This document shows positions 1 through 7,580 of a DNA stretch of 42,539 bases, one piece after another. The notes under the pieces were generated by a model. The model was not told where the DNA came from. It worked only from the letters and a program-made list of their open reading frames with translations, and did no database searches. The DNA comes from a bacterium (GTDB taxonomy: Bacteria > Bdellovibrionota > UBA1018). Both the position numbers and the translations under genes were made by a program. The stretch is from positions 1 through 42,539 of the forward strand of contig JAIEMT010000015.1 in the NCBI GenBank assembly GCA_019751945.1, read 5' to 3'. How positions within the stretch are numbered: the first letter of the stretch is position 1; each line of letters starts with the position of its first letter.

Positions 1-186
1 ACGAATTTAAAGCCAGTTCGATGGCGGGTAGAGCGAACTTTCGCGTGGTTCAACTACTATCGACGTTTAAATCGCGACCACGAAAGAACGGTTTCTAGCA
101 GCGAGACAATGATTCTCGTAGCGATGTCCCAGCTCATGCTCAGGCGCCTTTTTCGACTCCCTCATAGCTACAAACGATGGAATTAG
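1..186 (+). CDS. IS5-family transposase, C-terminal part (cut by window edge)
   Basis: Frame 1 is open from the first base to a TAG at 184-186 (61 codons) and reads as the C-terminal end of an IS5-type DDE transposase. The order WRVERTFAWFNYYRRL, then a spaced SSETMILVAMSQLMLRRL, matches the end of that family, where the final catalytic Glu lies in the R-x-x-V-E-R-T-F block (VER here). The start lies outside the window, so it cannot be said whether the element is intact. The gene points toward the 3' end of the leftward caspase-fold gene, only 48 bp away. Assignment to the IS5 family (IS427/IS1031-like group) rests on motif recognition; the subgroup is uncertain. Confidence 0.8.
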   Translation, partial: TNLKPVRWRVERTFAWFNYYRRLNRDHERTVSSSETMILVAMSQLMLRRLFRLPHSYKRWN

Positions 187-205
187 GACTTTCCAAACAC
201 ACTCC
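1..205 (+). mobile_element. Right end of an IS5-like insertion sequence
   Basis: The transposase end (1-186) is followed at about 186-205 by GACTTTCCAAACACACTCC. Read inward on the minus strand this is GGAGTGTGTTTGGAAAG, which has the look of a terminal inverted repeat. The left end is outside the window, so neither the matching repeat nor a target duplication can be checked. The exact boundary is therefore a guess. Confidence 0.4.
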
Positions 206-234
206 GGCGCGAGTGTCCTGAATGAAATCGGTTC

Positions 235-2625
235 TTACCGGCTCACGCAGATCGTCAGTGCTGCGTGGATACGAGGGATACTTGTAATTTTATCAATAGC
301 AAAGCCCTCGACTGTATTTGCTAACCAAGAATCTGCTGACGAAGACCAGTACGATCGAGTTTCTAAATCAGGAAGGGGTTCAAGAATTCCGTGTTGTTGG
401 GCAAGCTCGAAGTCCCTTTTTGTTGGCAATCTTCGAGATGGAGTACTGGGACAGAGCAATTCAGCTTCGTATTGCGTCATCCGAGTTTGAAGAGGCTTCC
501 ACCAGATGAGCTGCGTCTCTCGGTCCCGCCAACCGTATTCTCCGGTTGTGGAATCCTTCACTCGCTCAAACTCTCCACCCGTGCTGGTGACGCAAGAGAG
601 CTGAGTGTCTTCAGGAGCCGAAGGCATTTCTTTGCAAGGTTTTCCCTGAGGGGCTGAATAAGGTCCGCCGATGATGGAACCGGGGACGTAATTTTGAATT
701 TTCTCTCTGGTCTCCAGAGCCTGAGCAGCAATTCTTCGGGAAAGTTTGTGTCCCGTTTCTGCTTCCGCGGTCAAAGTTTTGAGGGCCTCATAGAAAACCG
801 GTTCCTTCTCAAGAGCCATCCACGAAAACGCCATGTAGAGGTCGTTTTTCGCGGTTTCGGTTGGCTCCCGGTTTAAATGCGAAAGAATCAAATCGGTGAC
901 TTTTTTAGAGGTACGTTCTCCCTGAGAAGCTTCAGCAGCGACGCTTCTTTGCAGGGCCCAAGCTGCCATCTCTCCGGCCCAATTTCCTTCGTCTGCCTGA
1001 CTCTCAGGATTCCACTTTCCGATAGACTGAAGAAGTTTGAGTTGTAACTGTTCGCGAATGCTTTTGTTTTGCAGCTGAGGTTTGCTCTTAAGGGGCGAGG
1101 TGAAATTGGTTTCTTCTGCCATTCCGATCAGCCACGCGGAATATCTTCGCAATTTCGCGTCTTCATCTGAGTTGCCGGAGTTCTCAAGATTTTTCGCTAA
1201 CTCCCGCATCTGAGGACTGTCCAAATCTTCCAAACCCGCAGGAACCTGAGTCAGGCAGGTGATCGCTTTCAAGGAATTCGCATTTCTCATGACCTCCTTT
1301 TTGATGTCGGACATGTGAATTTCTGGCCAGCGTCGAAGGCTGCTGCAGACCAAGTCTTTCGCTTCCACCGTTCCTTCGTGAATGAGAGCTAGCGAAATTT
1401 TTTTGATTCGCTGATCGGCTTCTGCCTGAGTTAGAAACTGGAGACTACTACCCAAATCCACTAAACTGAGATTGAGGGTGGGTGATTTTTCCAATGCAGC
1501 GAGCATTGTTTTGAATCGCTCTAAGACCACCGGGCTCTGCTTGATTTGATCAAAGATGTTTTGGGCTGAGGCATCGTAGAGCTTAGGAGGATTTCGCTCA
1601 AAGAACTGTTTGGCTACTGCTAGGTATTGGGCACCTTCTCGTCCTGTCAAAAGTCGTTTTAGCATGCCTAGTCTCCGCGCGAGAGATTGATTTTCATCAA
1701 AGAGCGAACAGAACGTTTCAGTATTTTCGCTGGGAGCTCCTGAGCATTGGGTAAAGTTTTTGGATTTGAACGCTTCGGCTAAGGCACGATTAGAGGGTTG
1801 GGCCAGGGGGTTGCTGCCATTGATTCGTTTCACTTCTCCCAACGCATTCAGCATTCCCTGTGAGGCTTGCTTAAGTTCGATTTTTTCCAAATGCTTAGCG
1901 TAATTGGGAATCGACTTCAGATATTTGCTAAGAAGGCCTTCGGCCACCGTCCCAATAGGGGCTTTCGAGTCAAATCCGTAGAGGTATGGAATCTGACTGA
2001 ACGCCCGACTCATGCGTTCCTGATTGGAGTGTCCGAACTCTCCGTAGCGAAAAGCTACGATCTCGTCTACTTGAATATCGGTGAACACCCGGCTTCCGTT
2101 GGCGTTGACTTCTGCCCTCAGAATCGCTCGATACTGCTCGGGGGTCCGCTGATCGCCATCTTTACCTGCCAATGTATTGCATCCGAACATGAACACTTCC
2201 TTAGGAGAGTTCATGATACCGGGGCAAGTGTTGTTGCAACCCATTTCCTCAAGGGTTTCTAGTCTGAGCCGCTTGTTAGAACTCCCGAAGAAGCTCCCTC
2301 CAAAATGTCCGGAGATCACCAGTACGTCGCAGGTTCTTCTTTCAGCCTTAAATCGAGCGCACGCTTCTCGGAACCAACCATCTTCTGCCTTCGCTTCCTG
2401 AGAAGTGTATTCGCGGTTTCTGTCCTCTAGGCCTGGAACAATTTCTACGAACTCGAACTCGCTAGGCTTGAGGTGTTTTTTAAAAGTTTTGGCTTCGTTA
2501 TCAGAATTTATTGTGATTGTGCAGACCGTATACTTGGCTATCGCAGGTTCGAGAGTTGCTCCCATTAGCAGCAAAACAGAAATCCAGATCCTGGGCTGCG
2601 ATAGAAGACATCGGTTCATTCTCAT
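235..2625 (-). CDS. Exported caspase-fold (CHAT/C13-like) protein with C-terminal Lcl/DUF1566 domain
   Basis: This 796-residue protein has a clear Sec signal peptide (about 1-30, ending EPAIA), so it acts outside the cytoplasm. Residues 98-113 form a hydrophobic strand ending in SGHFGG (His107), and 143-154 form a second strand ending in FGCNTLAG (Cys149). Strand-His-Gly and strand-Cys about 40 residues apart is the His/Cys dyad layout of clan CD peptidases (caspase, CHAT, legumain-like); CNTLAG resembles the CETGLG of CHAT proteins. A long helical, Ala/Leu-rich middle (about 230-660) follows. The end (about 690-796), with RRLPTKRDFE and YWSSSA, is an Lcl/DUF1566 domain. An AAGGAAG ribosome site lies just before the chosen ATG. 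The gene starts 27 bp after the HEAT-like gene and is the last of a three-gene operon. The dyad and fold are inferred from motifs; substrate unknown. Confidence 0.8.
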   Translation of the reverse strand: MRMNRCLLSQPRIWISVLLLMGATLEPAIAKYTVCTITINSDNEAKTFKKHLKPSEFEFVEIVPGLEDRNREYTSQEAKAEDGWFREACARFKAERRTCDVLVISGHFGGSFFGSSNKRLRLETLEEMGCNNTCPGIMNSPKEVFMFGCNTLAGKDGDQRTPEQYRAILRAEVNANGSRVFTDIQVDEIVAFRYGEFGHSNQERMSRAFSQIPYLYGFDSKAPIGTVAEGLLSKYLKSIPNYAKHLEKIELKQASQGMLNALGEVKRINGSNPLAQPSNRALAEAFKSKNFTQCSGAPSENTETFCSLFDENQSLARRLGMLKRLLTGREGAQYLAVAKQFFERNPPKLYDASAQNIFDQIKQSPVVLERFKTMLAALEKSPTLNLSLVDLGSSLQFLTQAEADQRIKKISLALIHEGTVEAKDLVCSSLRRWPEIHMSDIKKEVMRNANSLKAITCLTQVPAGLEDLDSPQMRELAKNLENSGNSDEDAKLRRYSAWLIGMAEETNFTSPLKSKPQLQNKSIREQLQLKLLQSIGKWNPESQADEGNWAGEMAAWALQRSVAAEASQGERTSKKVTDLILSHLNREPTETAKNDLYMAFSWMALEKEPVFYEALKTLTAEAETGHKLSRRIAAQALETREKIQNYVPGSIIGGPYSAPQGKPCKEMPSAPEDTQLSCVTSTGGEFERVKDSTTGEYGWRDRETQLIWWKPLQTRMTQYEAELLCPSTPSRRLPTKRDFELAQQHGILEPLPDLETRSYWSSSADSWLANTVEGFAIDKITSIPRIHAALTICVSR

Positions 2626-2652
2626 TCACTTCCTTGTCAGGAATGCGATTTA

Positions 2653-3411
2653 CTACTTCTTCGACGCCTTCGCATTAAGCGAGGTCTTCGAAGGGATCTT
2701 CAGCTTCGCCACCAGGCGGGCGATATCTAAGCGGAAGCGATGATTCGCTGAATATTTTTTAGAGACCGCTTTGAGGCGCTCGGCTGTGAGAGGGCCGCCT
2801 TCTTGAAGAACGGTTTCTACTGGAAGCGAACTCAGCACTCGGATCGCCTTTTGCGGAATGAGAACCGGCTTGCCGGCGTTGTAGTTTTTTTTATCTTCTA
2901 AAGACTGAAGCAGAACGCGAGCCGTTCCTGGAATTTTCAGGGCCGCGACTGTTTCCAGGGCTTGGCTGCGAATGACCAGCGCGGGATCTTTCGTCGCGAG
3001 GTTGAAAACTTCTTGAGACGTCTCGCCTTTCGCGGCTTCAGGTCCTAAGATCGCAACGCCTTGAAGCGCTGCGCTTCTCATCATCCACGAGGAATCTTTT
3101 AAGAACGGCCGCACCCACGCAGCCGATTTTTTTCCGCCCAAGCGGACCATGCCCATGAAGGCGATGTAGCGATCGGTATCTTTTAATTTCTTGTCTTGCG
3201 CCAGATCTCGCAGCATCTCGATGTCGCTCGGGCGCAACGTCTTTTCCCATTTCTTCAGAAGCGAATTGAATTGAATACCTTGCGCGCGCGAATCCGCTAT
3301 TTGCAGGCGGAGTTTGCTCTTACTCATCGGCACTGCAGCCCACAAGGGACTACAGATCAGGAGCAAACTAAGAATTAAGCATCTTTTCAAATTCTGCGAC
3401 GAGATCGGCAT
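2653..3411 (-). CDS. Exported HEAT-repeat-like protein
   Basis: The frame stays open far upstream only because it shadows the Pro/Ala repeats of the preceding gene. The real start is the ATG at 3409-3411, preceded by GAGAAGAG, which gives 252 residues beginning with a typical Sec signal peptide (MPISSQNLKRCLILSLLLICSPLWAA). The mature part is all-helical with recurring blocks such as MRSAALQGVAILG, VIRSQALETVAALKIPG and PQKAIRVLSSLP, spaced about 35-40 residues, which is the pattern of HEAT or PBS-lyase-type repeats. Such repeats usually form a protein-binding solenoid. The start overlaps the end of the upstream coiled-coil gene by 44 bp, implying translational coupling in one operon. No catalytic motif is visible. 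Confidence 0.75.
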   Translation of the reverse strand: MPISSQNLKRCLILSLLLICSPLWAAVPMSKSKLRLQIADSRAQGIQFNSLLKKWEKTLRPSDIEMLRDLAQDKKLKDTDRYIAFMGMVRLGGKKSAAWVRPFLKDSSWMMRSAALQGVAILGPEAAKGETSQEVFNLATKDPALVIRSQALETVAALKIPGTARVLLQSLEDKKNYNAGKPVLIPQKAIRVLSSLPVETVLQEGGPLTAERLKAVSKKYSANHRFRLDIARLVAKLKIPSKTSLNAKASKK

Positions 3412-4489
3412 CACTCTTCTCAAGAGTACTGGCAGGTGGTGCCGTTGTCGAGGGCGTTTCAGGCTGCGCGGGAGTTGCCGCCGCTGGCGCCGGAGCAGGT
3501 GCAGCAGTCGCCGCTGGTTTTTCTGCCGCAGGGGCAGGAGCCGCAGCAGCAGGAGCGGGTGCCGGTGCTGGAGCTGGAGCAGGTGCCGGTGCTGGAGCAG
3601 GTGCCGTTTGCAAGCTGGCTTCGACCTTGTCGACGAGCGATTCGAAAACATCGCCAGCCGGCGCCGCGGCCGGTGCTTCTGCCGCAGGTGCTGGTGCAGC
3701 CGGAGCAGCAGTTGCCGCTGGAGCCGGAGCAGCTGCAAGAGCTGCAGCAGCGCCCCCGCCCATGGCTGCTTTCAACTGAGCGTTCTCTTGCTGGAGGCGC
3801 TTCAAGTTTGCCAAATCATCTTCGATCACGCTGTACTCAGCAAGTTTGCTTTCCAGCGAATTAATCTTTTCTTTCAACGCCGCTTTTTCAGCATCCGAAC
3901 TGGCGTCGGGCTTTCCACCACCGCCACCACCACCGCCGCCTGCTTTTGCAGCAGCCAGTTCTTTTTCGAGGCGATCTTTGTCGGCCGTGAGCGTTTGCAC
4001 GGCTTGGTCTTTTTCACTGACCTTGCTTTCGAGAGCGACAATCTTATCAGCCAAAGCGCCATCCGTAGGAGCAGCGGTTGCGCCAGTGCCATCGCCTAGA
4101 AGCGACGGACCGCCGAGTCCAGAAGTAGCTCCAGCCGGAGCCGTTGCGCTTGCGCCAGAGCCGGACAACGCTGCTTGAAGTTTTACCAACGATTCCGGAT
4201 CGAGGGTCAATCCACGGAGGCTCGGACCACCCGAAGCGCCGCCCTTCAGCAAACCAAAGAGTTGCGAGCGCAGACCTTCTGCTTCATTGATCAAATCATT
4301 GAGATAAAGTTTTACGATGTTGGAGGGCATGTACGACTTAGCGACGCCCAGTCGGCGCTTCTTCAGCAACCAGAAAAGAGCGTAGCCCATCATCATGATC
4401 GATATGGCGAGCGCTTCAAAGAGGAGCGCTTCATCCGTGAAATTGGAAAAGATATAAACCCAGGACAGCAGTGAGTTGGTGGCGTCCAT
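3368..4489 (-). CDS. Single-pass membrane protein with coiled coil and long Pro/Ala linker
   Basis: Of 373 residues, positions 20-43 form one transmembrane helix followed by KKRR, which suggests a cytoplasmic C-terminal part. A Gly/Ala/Ser linker and a coiled coil (about 145-185 and 200-240, with heptad-like LESKVSEKD and LKEKINSLESKL) are separated by a run of nine glycines. A long Ala-Pro repeat tract (about 250-345) leads to a short acidic-hydrophobic tail, DADLVAEFEKMLNS, which could be a docking motif. The start is well supported: AGGAGG lies 10 bp before the ATG. It is the first gene after a strong promoter and is followed by overlapping genes for HEAT-like and caspase-fold exported proteins. 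No known family is recognised; a scaffold or motility/envelope role is only a guess. Confidence 0.8.
   Translation of the reverse strand: MDATNSLLSWVYIFSNFTDEALLFEALAISIMMMGYALFWLLKKRRLGVAKSYMPSNIVKLYLNDLINEAEGLRSQLFGLLKGGASGGPSLRGLTLDPESLVKLQAALSGSGASATAPAGATSGLGGPSLLGDGTGATAAPTDGALADKIVALESKVSEKDQAVQTLTADKDRLEKELAAAKAGGGGGGGGGKPDASSDAEKAALKEKINSLESKLAEYSVIEDDLANLKRLQQENAQLKAAMGGGAAAALAAAPAPAATAAPAAPAPAAEAPAAAPAGDVFESLVDKVEASLQTAPAPAPAPAPAPAPAPAPAAAAPAPAAEKPAATAAPAPAPAAATPAQPETPSTTAPPASTLEKSDADLVAEFEKMLNS
3552..3605 (-). repeat. Tandem 18-bp repeats encoding the Pro/Ala linker
   Basis: On the plus strand, near-identical 18-bp units GGAGC(A/G)GGTGCCGGTGCT lie at 3552-3569 and 3576-3593, with a partial third copy at 3594-3605 and a 6-bp GGAGCT spacer at 3570. 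On the coding strand they give (Ala-Pro)n. Such repeats can change copy number by slippage, so the linker length may vary between strains. Confidence 0.75.
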
Positions 4490-4536
4490 GATTTCGGCCC
4501 CTCCTAGGCCAAAATAAAAATCGCTAGCTATTTATT

Positions 4537-4565
4537 ATTCTAAGAAAATTTAAAAACCCTGTCAA
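4537..4565 (-). promoter_or_regulatory. Sigma-70 promoter of the coiled-coil/HEAT/caspase-fold operon
   Basis: On the minus strand a perfect -35 box TTGACA (4565-4560) is followed by a 17-bp spacer and a -10 box TAGAAT (4542-4537), five of six matches to TATAAT. Transcription would start near 4530, about 40 nt before the ATG of the coiled-coil gene. The -35 box overlaps the TGA stop of suhB, so the promoter is embedded in the end of that gene. Confidence 0.8.
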
Positions 4566-5371
4566 CGCAGGGGACGGGAAACGCGGTCGAGTAACTCGCC
4601 GTGTAATTTTCCGTTGGAGGCGAGAATTTCAGTGGATTCCACTTTAAAGGAATCCCCTTTGAAATTGGTGACCTGGCCACCCGCTTCTTGAACAATGAGG
4701 GCGCCTGCGGCGATATCCCAGGGAGACAGGCGTCTTTCCCAGAAACCGTCAAAAACTCCACGGGCGGTGTAAGCCAAATCCAGTGCAGCACTACCCGGTC
4801 GTCGAATGGCGCGGGCCACTTTGCTCAAATCTTCGAAAGCGCCCATTTCTTCGGTGAGCCACTGGTCTTTTCGATACGTGAATCCGGTTGTTAAAAGCGA
4901 ATCCGAAATCTTTTCCGTCCCCGAAACAGAAATTTTCTTTCCGTTCAGGAAGGCGCCTTTTCCTTTGATGCCCACGTACACGTCTTTTAAAACGGGGTGG
5001 TAAATCACACCGGCCAGAACTTCTCCTGCCCATTCTGCAGCGAGAGAAACGCAGAACATCGGGAATCGGTGAATGTAGTTCGTGGTTCCATCGAGCGGAT
5101 CGATGATCCATCGTCCGGCACTTTGTGAAACGTGCGAGCCTTCTTCTTCGGTCAGAATGCTGAAGTCCGGAAAATTCTTTTTCAAAATTTTGATAATGGC
5201 TTTTTCAGAGGCGACATCGATTTGGGTGACCAGGCCTGCGTCCACCTTCTCGCGAATAATTCTTTTCTTGTTGAAGTGATTCAGCAAGACAGCGCCACCG
5301 GCTTTTGCCGCTGTGATCAAGACTTTTGCGAGTTGGTCGGGGGTGGGGGCTTTGTCGCTCTTTTTACTCAT
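4562..5371 (-). CDS. suhB: Inositol-1-monophosphatase family protein
   Basis: The 269-residue length is usual for the family. It carries both signatures: WIIDPLDGTTNYIH (88-101, metal ligands Asp91 and Asp94) and SPWDIAAGALIVQEAGG (216-232, Asp219), plus the upstream acidic EEE at 76-78. The enzyme should hydrolyse inositol monophosphates or related sugar phosphates with Mg2+ in the cytoplasm; in enterobacteria SuhB also takes part in rRNA antitermination complexes. The ATG overlaps the aminotransferase stop (ATGAGTAA), so the two are translationally coupled. Its stop codon lies in the -35 box of the next operon. The family is certain; the exact substrate cannot be told from sequence. Confidence 0.92.
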   Translation of the reverse strand: MSKKSDKAPTPDQLAKVLITAAKAGGAVLLNHFNKKRIIREKVDAGLVTQIDVASEKAIIKILKKNFPDFSILTEEEGSHVSQSAGRWIIDPLDGTTNYIHRFPMFCVSLAAEWAGEVLAGVIYHPVLKDVYVGIKGKGAFLNGKKISVSGTEKISDSLLTTGFTYRKDQWLTEEMGAFEDLSKVARAIRRPGSAALDLAYTARGVFDGFWERRLSPWDIAAGALIVQEAGGQVTNFKGDSFKVESTEILASNGKLHGELLDRVSRPLR

Positions 5372-6302
5372 TGTGATCTGTAATCCATTTCTTAAATGCT
5401 TCAGCTAACTTCTTCGTCACCGGGCCTGGACGTCCGCCGTGAATGGTGTGGTCGTCCACTCGGCTCACCGGAAATACTTCTTTAATGGAGCTCGAAATAA
5501 ATACCTCATCCGCTTCGTAAAGTCTCTCTTTTGGAAAGCGAACTTCGCGGCATTCGATTTCTAATTTCTGACAAATTTTGATGATCTCGGCTCGAGTAAT
5601 TCCGTCCAAGATTCCAATATCGAGAGGAGGGGTCACCACGATGCCATTCTTCACGTAGAAGATATTGAAAGTCGTGCCCTCAGTAATATGAGCGTCGAAA
5701 TTGCACATCAACGCGTCGTCCGCGGTGCCCGGAACTTTCGAGTACTGCGGCCATTCTTCATTGCCCGAGCGGTGTTCTTCCACCGATTCCAAGTACGCCA
5801 ATAAACTATTCAAATAATTTCCCGACTTCATGGCGGGATCCAGAGCACGTCGGTCATTGCGCAAGCGTTGAGCGACTTTTAAATAGAGGCCCTTCTCAAA
5901 CTGCTGTGGAGTCGGTGCGTCGAGCGGCATCACTATAATGGTGTACTGCGTTGGGGTTAAAAGGTTCAGCTGTCCAAACCCGATTTTCCCAACGCCGCGA
6001 GACACGATGATTCGACAATAGACTTCGGTTTTCTTCTGCCCCGTCAGATTCTGAAATTCTTGGTAGGTGCGGTACATCTCCTGCTTATAGTGCTCATTGG
6101 ATTGGTCGAGCTCCATATGGCAGAGGCGGGCCGAACTATTCATTCTTTCCAAATGTTCATCGAGGCCAAAGTACTTTCCATGGTAGGTTCGGACGACCTC
6201 ATAAAGGCTATCTCCGTAGAGGTAGCTGCGGTCGAAGACCGAGACTAGTGCTGCTTCTCCGGTCGAAATCTGGCCATTGATGTTGACGACAGTGTTTTTC
6301 AT
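5364..6302 (-). CDS. Class IV (branched-chain / D-amino acid type) PLP aminotransferase
   Basis: This 312-residue fold-type IV PLP enzyme belongs to the family that includes IlvE, D-amino acid transaminase and PabC. The PLP lysine should be Lys159 in DPAMKSGNYLNS, with the family motif ITEGTTFNIFYV (Glu208 before the phosphate-binding region) and LDGITR near 233-238. The N-terminal FDRSYLYGDSLYEVVRTY is the usual substrate-side start of the family. Length and motifs favour a transaminase over an aminodeoxychorismate lyase, but substrate choice cannot be fixed by eye. It is divergent from hflX with only 27 bp between start codons, so promoters must overlap the coding ends. It is coupled to suhB by overlap. 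Confidence 0.88.
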   Translation of the reverse strand: MKNTVVNINGQISTGEAALVSVFDRSYLYGDSLYEVVRTYHGKYFGLDEHLERMNSSARLCHMELDQSNEHYKQEMYRTYQEFQNLTGQKKTEVYCRIIVSRGVGKIGFGQLNLLTPTQYTIIVMPLDAPTPQQFEKGLYLKVAQRLRNDRRALDPAMKSGNYLNSLLAYLESVEEHRSGNEEWPQYSKVPGTADDALMCNFDAHITEGTTFNIFYVKNGIVVTPPLDIGILDGITRAEIIKICQKLEIECREVRFPKERLYEADEVFISSSIKEVFPVSRVDDHTIHGGRPGPVTKKLAEAFKKWITDHNE

Positions 6303-6329
6303 GAAGTTAGGGTATCTTATCCGTACGCT

Positions 6330-7580
6330 ATGATCGAATCAACCGAGTCCTTACTTCCGAGACCGTCTTCTCCCGCGAAGCCGCTTCAAGTGCTCTGCGT
6401 TGGAAACGAGCCCGACTCTTTAAAAGAGTTGCGACGACTCTTAGAAACGCTGGGCGTGTTACCCGTGGGCGACATTGTCTGCCACCCGAAGAGTGTGAAC
6501 CCGGCCACCTACATCGGAAAAGGAAAGGTCGAAGCGACAGCCAAGCTCGCCATCGAGGCGGAAGCAGAAGCCATCATTATCGATTTCGAACTTTCCCCGA
6601 ACCAGCTTCGCAACTTGGAAAAAGCGGTGGGCAAACCCGTGATTGATCGGCCCGGGGTGATCATCGAAATTTTCTCTCGCCATGCCAAAACGAAAGAAGC
6701 CAAAACCCAAGTGGAGTTGGCTCGGCTGCAATACTTGCTCCCTCGCTTAGCCCATTTCTGGACGCACTTTGAACGCCAGCAAGGAAAGGGGATGGGGGAG
6801 CGCCAAATTGAAGTCGACCGCCGCTTGGTGAAAAAGCGCATGGAGATTTTACGCGGACGATTGAAGCAGATTGCGACAGAAAGAAAGCTGCGCCGTTCTC
6901 GCCGAGACACGGTTTTGAAAGTCGCGTTGGTGGGGTACACCAATGCAGGCAAGTCGACGCTTTTGAATGCCCTCACTCATAGTGATGTGCGGGCCGAAGA
7001 CAAACTTTTTGCGACGCTGGATCCGAGCGTTCGAATGCTCGATCCCAACAGCCATCCTCCGGTGGTTGTCATTGATACGGTCGGTTTTATTAGTCGCTTG
7101 CCTCCCTCGTTGGTCGCGTCTTTTAGATCCACACTCGAAGAAGTGGCCGATGCGGATCTGTTGGTGCACGTGGTGGACGGAAGTGACCCCACTGCAAAAG
7201 ACCAACTCGATGTCACCGAAAAGATTTTAAAGGAACTGGATCTGGGCGATACGCCGCGGATGACGGTTTTGAATAAGTGCGATCAAGTCGGAGCTGGCTC
7301 GAAGAATCTGACTAGGCTCATTGCCCCGGGTTCGATGGCTATTTCCGCGCTCAATTCCAAGGACGTCATTCGGCTTCGAGACACCGTCTTGGAGCACTTC
7401 AAAAAGAACTTTGAAGTCTGGGAAGTGGTTGTGCCTTATAGCGAGAGTAAGCTAGAAGCGTTGCTGCATGCTCATGGGAGTATTGAAAAAACCAAGCATT
7501 TGGAAAAAGGGACGTTCATTCGCCTCCGCATCGATCCTTCTTGGGCGAAAAGGTTGGAGCTAGAGAAATTTCGAACATGA
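6330..7580 (+). CDS. hflX: GTPase HflX
   Basis: This 416-residue ribosome-associated GTPase has the HflX N-terminal glycine-rich domain (about 20-190, with NPATYIGKGKVE at 57-68, RPGVIIEIFSRHAKTKEAK and GKGMGERQIEVDRR), then the G domain: G1 GYTNAGKS (202-209), G3 DTVGF (249-253) and G4 NKCD (315-318). In known bacteria HflX binds the 50S subunit and splits stalled or heat-damaged 70S ribosomes. The C-terminal domain (about 365-416) is present, so the gene looks intact. The stop TGA overlaps the ATG of the next gene (ATGA), coupling it to an exported protease-like protein with no obvious link to ribosome rescue. Confidence 0.95.
   Translation: MIESTESLLPRPSSPAKPLQVLCVGNEPDSLKELRRLLETLGVLPVGDIVCHPKSVNPATYIGKGKVEATAKLAIEAEAEAIIIDFELSPNQLRNLEKAVGKPVIDRPGVIIEIFSRHAKTKEAKTQVELARLQYLLPRLAHFWTHFERQQGKGMGERQIEVDRRLVKKRMEILRGRLKQIATERKLRRSRRDTVLKVALVGYTNAGKSTLLNALTHSDVRAEDKLFATLDPSVRMLDPNSHPPVVVIDTVGFISRLPPSLVASFRSTLEEVADADLLVHVVDGSDPTAKDQLDVTEKILKELDLGDTPRMTVLNKCDQVGAGSKNLTRLIAPGSMAISALNSKDVIRLRDTVLEHFKKNFEVWEVVVPYSESKLEALLHAHGSIEKTKHLEKGTFIRLRIDPSWAKRLELEKFRT

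Noticed and set aside
3412-3738. N-terminal extension of the HEAT-like gene, 109 residues rich in Arg, Leu, Gln and His
   Set aside because: It is only the shadow of the Ala-Pro repeats of the overlapping gene in another frame, and the real signal peptide begins at the internal ATG at 3411.
3440-3740. CRISPR-like repeats
   Set aside because: The repeats are adjacent 18-bp units inside a coding region without unique spacers; no CRISPR array exists in the window.
3314-4099. Long plus-strand open frame opposite the coiled-coil gene
   Set aside because: Its Arg/Cys/Ser-rich translation reflects the GC-rich repeats on the other strand; no ribosome site and no protein-like pattern.
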